DNA of 64,000 nt from assembly GCF_008180415.1 (NCBI RefSeq), contig NZ_VTEI01000003.1:681-64680 (forward strand), written 5' to 3'. This stretch comes from Rossellomorea vietnamensis. GTDB lineage: Bacteria; Bacillota; Bacilli; Bacillales; Bacillaceae_B. The number at the start of each line of letters is the position of its first letter. Within the stretch, counting starts at the first letter, position 1. Positions 26,868 through 35,048 of the stretch are shown piece after piece. Both the position numbers and the translations under genes were made by a program. Below the pieces are notes generated by a model. The model made no database searches and was not told where the DNA came from. It worked only from the letters and a program-made list of their open reading frames with translations.

Positions 26868-27017
26868 ATGAGTACTTTTTTAGTGATTTTCTTAATTGTC
26901 TGTTTATTTGTTGTAAGTTATATTACACCCTTAAGCTTTATATATTCAATCATAGGGGCAATCCTTGTACTAATTATTGCTTTCCTATTGAAAAGACAAA
27001 AACACGTCAAGCAATGA
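26868..27017 (+). CDS. Membrane protein of 49 residues
   Basis: Starts MSTFLVIFLIVCLFVVSYI and ends RQKHVKQ. Two ATG codons lie 4 bases apart in different frames; the second (26868) has GGAGG at a 7-base distance and gives a clean two-helix membrane protein, while the first gives an unconvincing Cys/Tyr-rich peptide. It begins 18 bases after the lipoprotein stop, so it is probably cotranscribed. Function unknown; small size and context would suit an immunity or accessory protein. Confidence 0.6.
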   Translation: MSTFLVIFLIVCLFVVSYITPLSFIYSIIGAILVLIIAFLLKRQKHVKQ

Positions 27018-27150
27018 TCCAATTGAAAAAGCCTTATTTAAAACAATATTACCCGTTTGGTTAAGAGGCAAAAAAAGCATCTTGCAGTTCGTGAGCAGAT
27101 ATGCTTATTTTCAGGCAGTTTTGAATTGGAAATGAAAGAAAAATCGAACA

Positions 27151-27192
27151 AAAAAGAGGAGCTTCAACACTACTTTACAGCTCCTCTTTTAT
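27151..27192 (+). terminator. Terminator after the secreted-protein cluster
   Basis: AAAAGAGGAGCT ... AGCTCCTCTTTT with A-rich start and T-rich end, so it can act on both strands. Confidence 0.85.
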
Positions 27193-27239
27193 TTTATGCG
27201 TTATTCCATTAAAGTCCCTACAATTGAATAACTTTTTGG

Positions 27240-27400
27240 ACCAGGATTTCTTAATAGCCCAGCCCGTCGTGGCTAAGTGGAGGCTTTTGCTCTTTTAATG
27301 ACAGGTGAGACCCGCTCAAACAAAGCCGAAGGAGGTTCACCGTCCGCCCTACGGAGTCATACACCTGCAGCGGAAATCCACTCTTCTTACTATGCCATTT
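27240..27400. repeat. Degenerate Bacillus-type interspersed repeat
   Basis: Contains CGTCGTGGCTAAGTGGAGG, GAGACCCGCTC, GAAGGAGGTTCACCGTCC and CTGCAGCGGAAATCCAC. This GC-rich, non-coding pattern, ending in GCGGAAATC, recurs in many Bacillus intergenic regions (from memory). A related fragment ending AAGCGGAAATCAA is at about 50828-50908 here. No product is assigned. Confidence 0.45.
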
Positions 27401-27616
27401 TCTTTGTGAAAAGTTATCATTCATGTTGCCCACTTCTTCACCCTATAGTACAAAAGTAAATGAATTTTACCAATCTCTTTATTTATGAGACATGTAAGGA
27501 ATTCAGAAAAATAATGAACTAAATTGCAAGGTTCAAATGACGTATTTTAAAGACTTAAACAGGCATTTGTAATGAAAAGGTTAAATGAAATATTACAATA
27601 TATTCTTAATTAAAAT

Positions 27617-27640
27617 GAGCGGAAGTAAAAACTTCCGCTT
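27617..27640 (-). terminator. Hairpin downstream of the PGAP1-like hydrolase gene
   Basis: Stem AGCGGAAGT-aaaa-ACTTCCGCT, 60 bases past the stop at 27701; the T run on the minus strand is weak (CATTTT). Confidence 0.6.
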
Positions 27641-27700
27641 AATTCATATAACGTTAATTATATCAAGTCAAATCATGGTTTTTGTAAATATTTTTTATAA

Positions 27701-29230
27701 CTACTTGACCGCCAAATTCAAAATTAGCATTGTACGAACCTTATTATAAATACGGTGAGGGATGTGAATATTAGAAATGCTATCAGAAAGTCTATATTCT
27801 TTAAAAATTTGCAGTATTTCTTCAGGTACTTCCTTATTTATAGAGAGTTGTTCTATGAGGCGTATTATTAGTTGTTCTGAGTATAGACTCAACTTATCCT
27901 CAGAAACTGCCTCATTATTATCCCATTTACCTAAGTACTGACCTAACTTAAACGCCGCAAGTTCTTCACCCATTAATTTATATTCTAGTGTTTCAATATC
28001 ATCTTGTATTGACTTCGCTAAATCATTTGCGGGTTTCCAACCATTTGGACGATCTTCTTCACCCATAACAAAAGGAAGTACATAAAGTGATAAATCTTCT
28101 AGTTTTCGTATAAGTTCAGTTCGTTTCTCTGATTTTTGTACCATCAAAACGATGGACTTTAAATCGTTAACCAAACGCTTAAAGTCTCTTATACTTTCAT
28201 CAAAAACAGCAAACTGACTAAATAACCAGCCTAATCTACTATGAATAGATAGTCCAAAATAGGCTAAATCAAGTAAACATATTAGTCGATTGTATTCACT
28301 TTTAATTTCAGACTCATTGGAAAAAGGTAAAGGCGAAAAATTCTCCGAAGATGTCTCTATCTTCGGCGGTCTACTGATACTTGTTGGTTCTCCTGGATTT
28401 ATTCTGGTTGGCCCATTATTTTTTATAATAATATTTAAGATTCTCTCGCTTATTACTTCGTAAGGGAGAGACTTGTGATTCTCAACATCAAGTATACTTG
28501 AATGGTTGCCCGGCAATGGTATACTATCAGCCCATTTATCATCAATTATATGCGGGATAGAACTTTCTTCCGTTACCCATTTGTCTTCTGTACCATAACA
28601 AAATACACAACTAAGAGCCATCTTGCTTTTATTCTTCTGCCACAATCGCATGGTATCGTCAGTAAATGAGCTATTTGGTTCTAGTTGTGGAATTTGTGAA
28701 TGATTATGAATATGCTTAATTAGACCATGATAAACAGCTTTATTAGATCCGTTGTAAGGAGTTGCTAAACTAATAAAGCCAACCACCTTTATAGGAGTGT
28801 CTCTTTCCAATTCTTCAAGAATATACCTAATTCCAACTAATCCTCCCATACTATGACAAACAAAAAGAATTTGCTCGTAGTTTTTGATATTCTCCATATT
28901 TAGTTCTCTTTTCAATTCTTGTGCTAGTTTTTTTATGTTGGCAAATGGTCCTTCACCAATAGTAACTCTGGAAAACTGTTGTTTTTTAAACCTTGTAGCA
29001 AGTCTGTTATAAACGCTAGTTAATTTTCCTAGAGCTACATGGGATGTTCCATACTTTATCACTGCCACATCTGTGTTTAAAAACCTTTTATCTGATAATA
29101 TTAATTTCATCCAATCAGTTTTTTCACTTATCCATGTTTTTTCCGTGGCTCCTAAGCCGTGTATAAAAACTACTAAAACTTTTCCTGCCTTATCTTTTTC
29201 TCTTTGAATCCTTGTAAGCCTAAGTGCCAT
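27701..29230 (-). CDS. Alpha/beta serine hydrolase with C-terminal helical domain
   Basis: 509 residues from the ATG at 29230, which has GAGGTG 6 bases upstream; a frame 48 bases longer has no site. Residues 15-265 form a lipase/PGAP1-like alpha/beta hydrolase: VVFIHGLGATEKTW (oxyanion loop), nucleophile elbow CHSMGG with Ser127, Asp216 in YGTEDKW and His243 in GNHSS. The C-terminal 200 residues are helical and of unknown role. No signal peptide, so cytoplasmic. The neighbour upstream (29789-30942) also encodes a serine hydrolase. Such pairs with extra helical domains occur among defence-type genes, but that role is only a suggestion. Confidence 0.82.
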   Translation of the reverse strand: MALRLTRIQREKDKAGKVLVVFIHGLGATEKTWISEKTDWMKLILSDKRFLNTDVAVIKYGTSHVALGKLTSVYNRLATRFKKQQFSRVTIGEGPFANIKKLAQELKRELNMENIKNYEQILFVCHSMGGLVGIRYILEELERDTPIKVVGFISLATPYNGSNKAVYHGLIKHIHNHSQIPQLEPNSSFTDDTMRLWQKNKSKMALSCVFCYGTEDKWVTEESSIPHIIDDKWADSIPLPGNHSSILDVENHKSLPYEVISERILNIIIKNNGPTRINPGEPTSISRPPKIETSSENFSPLPFSNESEIKSEYNRLICLLDLAYFGLSIHSRLGWLFSQFAVFDESIRDFKRLVNDLKSIVLMVQKSEKRTELIRKLEDLSLYVLPFVMGEEDRPNGWKPANDLAKSIQDDIETLEYKLMGEELAAFKLGQYLGKWDNNEAVSEDKLSLYSEQLIIRLIEQLSINKEVPEEILQIFKEYRLSDSISNIHIPHRIYNKVRTMLILNLAVK

Positions 29231-29788
29231 TTGTCTCACCTCATAAATAATACAACAATACTTTGCTTTATCTCCCATTTCTTTTTACCCAGTGATATTT
29301 GTTCTCTTTATGTAAACTCATATATAAAGCTATAGTACCCAATCTTTTATTGATATGCTCTTAGCCCAGCACTTCACTTAGCAACTTTACTAAGTCAGTT
29401 AACAATTTAGTAAATACCCCCTACGCCTTTAGTTATAATAAACTACCATTTTGTTTGTTGAGGATAGCTATTTCCTCAATAGGATGACACTAACAATCAT
29501 AGCATCCTTAAAATAAACATAAATAATCAAGGAATCTAAACTGGAGCGCTGAGGACTAAGATAAAAACACATCTTTCAGTAATTATAACAAACAAACGCC
29601 TGGTAGTCAGGGAATAATTGGAATAACACTCTCTCATCAATAACACTTTTAAGTGGGAGGAATAAAGAAATTATTGTCTTGAAAAAAAAAAAGCCGAAAT
29701 AACATGATTTCGGCTTATAATTAAATATATTAATCACAATTAACACTTAACACCTAAATATACTTTATTGTTCTATACAATAATTAGC
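29231..29788. other. Gap between hydrolase genes
   Basis: No gene seen on either strand. It holds the 5' region of the 27701-29230 gene and the terminator of the upstream gene near 29690-29717. Confidence 0.5.
29688..29717 (-). terminator. Terminator of the NTase-hydrolase gene
   Basis: On the minus strand AAGCCGAAAT-catgtt-ATTTCGGCTT is followed by about ten T. Confidence 0.88.
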
Positions 29789-30942
29789 TTACTTTGAATT
29801 TTTAAATAAGAGACTTGAGTGTAAAACATTGTCTAAATCAAATTTCCCTCTATTTTTGTTCAAAAAAGGAACCCAAAACTTACTAATGGTATCTCTTTTG
29901 ATAACATTGTTGTGATCATAGATTTCATTTGTTCTTTCGGTTATTACTTTTTGATTAAATCCTTCCACACCTGAACGCCCCATCATTTCTTCCATTCCCC
30001 ATAGTTTAACTTTCGGTAATAGTTTTACCCACGGATCATTTGGAGCTTTTTCATTTAATACTCTACCTACTTTTTTTCCAATATGTTCTTCCCATTTGTA
30101 ATCTGGTGTTAATATAGATCCAGTTAATATTATACTATCAAAGGTAATAGGTGTAGATTCCATCCCCTCTAAATATGAACCAATTATGTATGTCCCAAAC
30201 GAATGAGCAATTACTGAAACAGTTTCTGTATTTTATACCTTTTACCCAAATCACATATCCACTCTCGAAATTCATTAACAATTTTCGAACGTCTTCTTTT
30301 ATTAATTAATAAACTAGGTGTATTTCCAACATAAATATATGGAGCTATTATCCATCCCTCACTGCTAGCAATTGGTGCAATTTCTTTGTTCCACTGTCCA
30401 GAACTCAGTAAACCATGGATTGTAACAAGGACACCTTTGCATTCCCTTACATTTAAAATATGTCGATCAATATAGGCACTCTTAATAACTTCATACTTCT
30501 CTTTCCCAGGGGGTTTTAATTTCCAAATCTTATTCTCTTTTAAAAGATCAATTTGGAGCACACCTACTTCTTCACTAAATCTGTTATGTGAGAATAAATG
30601 AAGATAGGCATCTATAATACTCCTATTTTCTAATGAAGCAAACATTAAATCTATATGCATCCCCCCTATTAATACTTCTTCTTTATTATTAGGGATTTGT
30701 TTATTTTCGTTATAAACAATAAGACAATCAATATCATTAGGGTCTAGTTCATTTGTTATAAATGATCCACCAATAAACAAATATTCTGCATTTGTCTTAA
30801 AAGCAAAGTTCAAAAGATCTGTTATTGGTTTTTGGAATCTCTTTCTTATTTCTGTATTACAATATCTATAAATGACATCTTCTCCACTACAATTATGAAT
30901 TCCAATAGGGAGCTTACCCCTATTATTTAAACTCGGTATCAA
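29789..30942 (-). pseudogene. NTase-fold/alpha-beta hydrolase fusion gene, frameshifted
   Basis: The first ORF (30211-30942, TTG start with GGGGGA 8 bases upstream) holds a nucleotidyltransferase-like N-terminal domain (LFIGGSFITNELDPNDIDCL, residues 50-72, DUF6932-like) and the beginning of an alpha/beta hydrolase (VLVTIHGLLSSGQW near residue 172). It ends early after RYKIQKLFQ. The second ORF (29789-30163) continues the hydrolase; read back in its frame it has the nucleophile elbow VIAHSFGTYIIG directly after the break. One base gained or lost in the A-rich run near 30228-30238 explains the split. Ending: PFLNKNRGKFDLDN. A frameshift inactivates it unless slippage occurs at the A run. The fusion itself is unusual. 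Confidence 0.78.
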
Positions 30943-31630
30943 GTATCATATCCCCCATCATATAATTCACTTAATAATTTTTAATAACACATTTATTTAA
31001 TCTTCGCTAAGTTCTTATAGAATCACAATTAAAATTCACTTATTTATTTCGACATATTTTTCAAAAGTCCTCCTATATAAGGAATCATAAGAAAGAATAG
31101 GTGAATTAGCGCTTTGAATAAAAGTAAACACAAGACAAAAGGTTGTTCCCTACGAAGAGCTTCCAAATAAGCTGATGTATTAAATTGCAAAATAATAGTA
31201 GTTAGGAATAAATATGTCTAATTCATTTTTATAATGGGAAAACTAAATAAAGTTATGTCCAATAAATGACATAACTCTCAAGGACGTTTTCCGATAACCC
31301 TCTATCCCGCCCTTATATTTATAGGAACATAACGATAATTTGATCTTCTCAAACTTCTAACATATATTATAGGAAGCAAAGCAATATGAAGTTCTTTTGT
31401 CTCATAACCAAAGAATACTACTAATATTGAGACGAAATAAAAATTTTGGCAAAGATCAAACTTCCTATAATAAACGTTATAAGAAGAAATTTTTGAGCAT
31501 GTTCTCAATAAATATTCCGGTTAACTTTCTAGTGTGTTCCGATTATTCTCATGAGATAGAACTTGTTGGTCCTTCCAAATAATAATTATTTGCACGTTTT
31601 ATTTATAGAGTTCAGTTCAGCACGCGCTGG
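30943..31630. other. Gap with no convincing gene
   Basis: AT-rich, and contains only short ORFs without ribosome sites. It may be decayed mobile DNA, as a recombinase remnant follows. Confidence 0.45.
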
Positions 31631-32020
31631 ATGAATTTTAATACCCTTTCCAGCTACGAGAGCGACTTAATCTTTCACAGCTTTATGCAGGATTATTAAC
31701 GATCAACGTTACTCGAGGATTTGAATCCCTCCCTTGTGCGCCGCTTTATCCAGCAGCAGACCCTTCAGCATCATGCCAAACCAAGGTCGGTTCGCCGGCG
31801 GATCTCGAGTTTGAAATCGTTATCGAAGTTCTGCTTAAAAGAAAAATGATGTCGTCTGACTTCATAGCCGCCATTCAATCACCGCAGATGGATACCAAGC
31901 TTCCGGTTTACATGAACCTGGAAGAAGTTCAAAAGCTCTTCAGCTCTCTGGAAAAAAATGAGCGCCCCCCTCTCGCTTCGAAATGAAGCGATGTTCAAGC
32001 TGCTCGGTACGGGGAATTAA
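31631..32020 (+). pseudogene. Truncated tyrosine recombinase (XerD-like) remnant
   Basis: Read through, the plus strand encodes about 130 residues of an N-terminal SAM-like domain and the start of the catalytic domain (NTLSSYESDLIFHSF, LLEDLNPSLVRRFIQQQ, RSVRRRISSLKSLSKFC, KLPVYMNLEEVQKLFSSLEK). Lesions: an in-frame TAA at about codon 20, a frameshift at a run of six C near 31965, and loss of everything after KLLGTG. It is more GC-rich than its surroundings, so it was probably acquired. It differs from the recombinase at 6935-7780 in sequence and strand. Confidence 0.75.
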
Positions 32021-32235
32021 ACTACCTATAATCTATGTTATAAGTCATACTAAACCAATTTAATAGATAAATAATGCTATAAAACCTGTCCAAAACACTT
32101 TGAACTCCTCTTCCATTTTAGTAATTAAGTTTATCAATTTTTCATTTAATATAGTTTCTTAATGTTTTTTAGTGAATAATGTTTTGTACTATGTAGCAAC
32201 CTACTTCATATTTTGTTCACTAACTTAATCCACCA

Positions 32236-32271
32236 CTACTAACCATTCATTTATAAATGAATGGTTAGTAG
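32236..32271. repeat. Perfect 36-base palindrome
   Basis: CTACTAACCATTCATTTA is followed immediately by its exact complement. It lies 19 bases past the stop of the 63-residue gene at 32290. There is no loop and no T run, so it is unlike a normal terminator. Confidence 0.8.
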
Positions 32272-32289
32272 GCAATAAGTTTTAAAAGT

Positions 32290-32481
32290 CTATTTTTTTG
32301 GATGTTCAAGTGCTTGGTAAGCTATCTGATACTTTCCTCCATCCGCAACTTCTGAATGGTACAAGGCCTTGAGGGCATTGTTTTTTTCAAGGCCATACTC
32401 AGCCTTCAGTTCTTTAAAGCGTGTGTGCAATTCTTTATTTTCCTTAATTAGTTGTTGCATTTGCGATTTAAAATACTTCAA
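32290..32481 (-). CDS. Small coiled-coil protein of 63 residues
   Basis: TTG start at 32481 with AGGAG 9 bases upstream. It is soluble and charged, with a heptad-like N-terminal half (QMQQLIKENKELHTRFKELK) and an end reading GGKYQIAYQALEHPKK. Function unknown. It lies 35 bases past the yqxD stop and may be cotranscribed. Confidence 0.6.
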   Translation of the reverse strand: MKYFKSQMQQLIKENKELHTRFKELKAEYGLEKNNALKALYHSEVADGGKYQIAYQALEHPKK

Positions 32482-32516
32482 AATATTTATCTCCTTTTTG
32501 AATCTCTGAGTTAAGC

Positions 32517-32963
32517 TTAATTTTTACGAGAAATAACCTGTTTAAAAAGATCCCTAAATTGCTCCCGGTCTTCTGCTGTAAAAGGCTTTGGTCCCTTTGT
32601 CCGCTGTCCGCCTTTTCTAGCCATTGCACTCAAATAACGTGTTTGTAATAATTGGTCAATATTTTCATTTGTATATCTAAACCCTTTATGGTGGAGGACG
32701 ATTATTCCTTTTGCTAAACCTAGTGACGCAAGACCATAATCTTGTGTCACTATCATATCTCCTTTCTTCACTAACTTCACAATCCGATAATCTGCAGCTT
32801 CTGCTCCAGAATCAACATAAATGGTTCTCACTCCTGATGGCTGTTCTGCATTAGAAAAATGGGAAAAGCTTGAAACAAGAATAACCTCAATTTCAAAATT
32901 GGCTGCTTCAGAAATAATAATATCCTTCACTGGGCAGGCATCTGCATCCACATAAATTTTCAT
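32517..32963 (-). CDS. yqxD: YqxD/YaiI family protein (DUF188, UPF0178)
   Basis: 148 residues, the standard length. The family signature begins the protein: [16 protein letters not shown], then [13 protein letters not shown] and [17 protein letters not shown], a PIN-like arrangement of acidic residues, and a C-terminal [14 protein letters not shown]. The biochemical role is not settled. A conserved core gene in Bacillaceae, here between accessory remnants. The ATG has AGGAGGGG upstream. Confidence 0.93.
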   Translation of the reverse strand: MKIYVDADACPVKDIIISEAANFEIEVILVSSFSHFSNAEQPSGVRTIYVDSGAEAADYRIVKLVKKGDMIVTQDYGLASLGLAKGIIVLHHKGFRYTNENIDQLLQTRYLSAMARKGGQRTKGPKPFTAEDREQFRDLFKQVISRKN

Positions 32964-33181
32964 CTTTCCCCTCCTGTTAAGAAGTTTGACTTACTATTAA
33001 CTAAATCTATTTCAACTATAAAAGGGACTGGTGACTTACATTTTAAAAATAGTCAAGCGTCATTCCTTCTGCTGTATTTTTCTATCCTCATATTATACTC
33101 TATAATCACTGATAATTCCCATTCTCCCTAAAAGGGAAGTCTCTCTTCTTGTGATAAAGTTTTCATGTCATTAATTTCTTC

Positions 33182-33382
33182 TTAGCTAATAATTTTTTTA
33201 GTTAGTTGTCCACCGAACATTCTAATCTTTATTAAAGAAATATTACAAACGGTTTCCACATTTTCTTCTGCAGCCTTTGCCATTTTGTATAATACATTCC
33301 AATAATTTCTTAAGAATTCAAAATTATTCATTTGAATTCTACTATCCCTGTTGGTCTCTTCTAGAATTACTTCGTCATCCAA
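33182..33382 (-). CDS. Short ORF, doubtful or fragment
   Basis: 66 residues (FEFLRNYWNVLYKMAKAAEEN in part), soluble, no clear ribosome site before the ATG at 33382. It could be the tail of a lost gene, since the SDR remnant begins beside it. Low confidence that it is expressed. Confidence 0.25.
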   Translation of the reverse strand: MDDEVILEETNRDSRIQMNNFEFLRNYWNVLYKMAKAAEENVETVCNISLIKIRMFGGQLTKKIIS

Positions 33383-33394
33383 TATATAATCCCG

Positions 33395-33513
33395 TGCCTT
33401 GGAATAAGATTGGGAGAACTTTTCAGAGTTTGAGCTTGGGGATTGCTGGTTTTATTACAGGCCAAGTCTATCCAGTGGATGGCGGCAGGACTGCCAAATT
33501 GAGTCTGCCCTGA
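33395..33513 (+). pseudogene. C-terminal remnant of a short-chain dehydrogenase
   Basis: The plus strand encodes GFITGQVYPVDGGRTAKLSLP and a stop, the classic last strand and tail of an SDR oxidoreductase (FITGQ then DGG). No Rossmann domain, YxxxK or start lies upstream; the gene is reduced to about 40 codons. Confidence 0.75.
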
Positions 33514-33544
33514 GCAATTGTTTCTATTTCTGGCTGAATAAATA

Positions 33545-33583
33545 AAAAAAGACACAGCGGCATTCGTTATGCAGCTGTGTCTT
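33545..33583. terminator. Hairpin after the dehydrogenase remnant
   Basis: AAGACACAGC ... GCTGTGTCTT; the minus strand is followed by TTTTTTT, the plus strand by a weak T stretch. Confidence 0.75.
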
Positions 33584-33819
33584 CAGGTAATTTTCCTGTG
33601 TGCTTCATTAATCACTAAGACCGACTCTGAAAGTTGACACGTATAAAGTATATTTCATCAGCACCCCCTCCCGTATATGGCACTCTCATTGTTTATAAGG
33701 CAGAAATCGTTTTTTGAAATTCTGTTCAAAGTCCTTCACTTAAAGAATTAACTTCCCCTTCTCTTTACTGCCCTTACTTAGGCAGTAAACAACTGATAGA
33801 CCTGGTACAGATGAATATT

Positions 33820-33851
33820 AAAAAAAGCCAAGAAGATTTTCTCGGCTTTTT
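33820..33851 (-). terminator. Terminator of the ArsC-HTH gene
   Basis: AAAAAAAGCC ... GGCTTTTT, bidirectional in form, 17 bases past the stop at 33868. Confidence 0.85.
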
Positions 33852-33867
33852 CCCTTTAGTATATGGT

Positions 33868-34572
33868 TTATTTTAATAGCTTTAAGATCTCTTTGTGTTC
33901 AACATCATATAACTCATCCAGTAAATCGTCATAGTTCTTCTGCAAAACATTAGCCAAGGCATGAATAAAGAACTTGGAGGGATGGGTTCTATTTAGCTCT
34001 GTGTTCACTATAAAATCCTCAGTCACTCTAAGCTGTTCAGCCAACTGACTTGCTGAGAATCCATTCTCTACCCTTAAAATACGGATGATTTCACCAAAAT
34101 TCTGCTTTTTCTTATACACGGAGAAATCAAAATTATTCAGGTTCATGACTTCTCCTTTCTCCCCTTTAGAAAAAAGGATGATGGTCTCTTCAATTTCATC
34201 TCGGACTCTTCTGAATTCTTCTAGTATCTCATCATTTGTTCCTGCTTTGGCTGCTGGGTCATCAAAGCCCCAATGGTAATGATAGCTTCTAGAGAGTATC
34301 GCAGGACATCTCTCTTTTGCATCTTTACATAATGTAATGACATAACTGGCTTTTCCTGCTGTATGGACAGACACCAAATTAGATGATTGATTGCTGATAT
34401 CAATACCTTTTTCTTTCATTACTTCGATAGCAATGGGATGTATACCTCTCGATTCAATACCAGCACTCATGATCTCATATGAGTCTCCTAAGTAATGCTT
34501 TGCAAAACCCTCGGCCATTTGACTTCTGCAAGAATTACCGATGCACAAAAAATATATAATTGGCTTTGTCAT
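33868..34572 (-). CDS. Arsenate reductase (thioredoxin type) fused to a helix-turn-helix domain
   Basis: 234 residues, whereas thioredoxin-coupled ArsC is about 139. Residues 1-140 are a low-molecular-weight phosphatase fold with the three redox cysteines of this ArsC class at their classical positions: Cys10 (CIGNSCRSQMAEG loop), Cys82 and Cys89 (TLCKDAKERCP). DDPA near residue 104 is the general-acid segment. Residues 159-215 look like a Cro/C1-type HTH (FGEIIRILRVENGFSASQLA, then VTEDFIVNTELNRTHPS), followed by an acidic tail. No ArsR or efflux gene is adjacent. The fusion could be an arsenate-sensing regulator or a self-regulating enzyme (inference). Confidence 0.85.
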   Translation of the reverse strand: MTKPIIYFLCIGNSCRSQMAEGFAKHYLGDSYEIMSAGIESRGIHPIAIEVMKEKGIDISNQSSNLVSVHTAGKASYVITLCKDAKERCPAILSRSYHYHWGFDDPAAKAGTNDEILEEFRRVRDEIEETIILFSKGEKGEVMNLNNFDFSVYKKKQNFGEIIRILRVENGFSASQLAEQLRVTEDFIVNTELNRTHPSKFFIHALANVLQKNYDDLLDELYDVEHKEILKLLK

Positions 34573-34931
34573 TAGTTTCTCTCTCCTTTTAATCGTAACA
34601 TTATTTAAAACTATAAACGATTGATAGAATGCTATGAAGACCCCTCTATATTCTTCATAATAGATTCATGATATCCTTCTAAATTCATTGACAGTAAGTA
34701 CTATTGAGACTAAACAGATAAGATATTCAAAATCACTCATTATATTACGTTCTGCTTATATAATAAAATGCTTATATTGAATTACAAGTTTAGTATTGTA
34801 AAGGTTTTGATAAGATTCTTTTACCCTGTTAAATTCTTCGTTTCCAGTATTCTAACGACTAACCTCTCAATTCCCAAATGGGAACGAAAAGCTATGTCAT
34901 TACTAGACCCTTAAAGTATCTTTCTAATTTA

Positions 34932-34972
34932 AAAAACCTTGTTACCAATCGAAATCGGTACAAGGCTTTGGA
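34932..34972 (-). terminator. Terminator of adcA
   Basis: On the minus strand GCCTTGTACC ... GGTAACAAGG followed by TTTTTT, about 77 bases past the adcA stop. Confidence 0.8.
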
Positions 34973-35048
34973 ATGTTTATAAGTTTTTAGGCAGTAGCGC
35001 TAAGACTACTGTACTTTCGATGCGCAATTCTATGTCTATAACAGCAGA

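Noticed and set aside
26864..27064. 66-residue ORF after the large lipoprotein
   Set aside because: Its ATG is only 3 bases from the ribosome site; the ATG 4 bases later gives a clean two-helix membrane protein in another frame with ideal spacing.
31302..31582. Short overlapping ORFs on both strands near 31.4 kb
   Set aside because: No ribosome sites, no recognisable protein pattern and AT-rich low-complexity codons.
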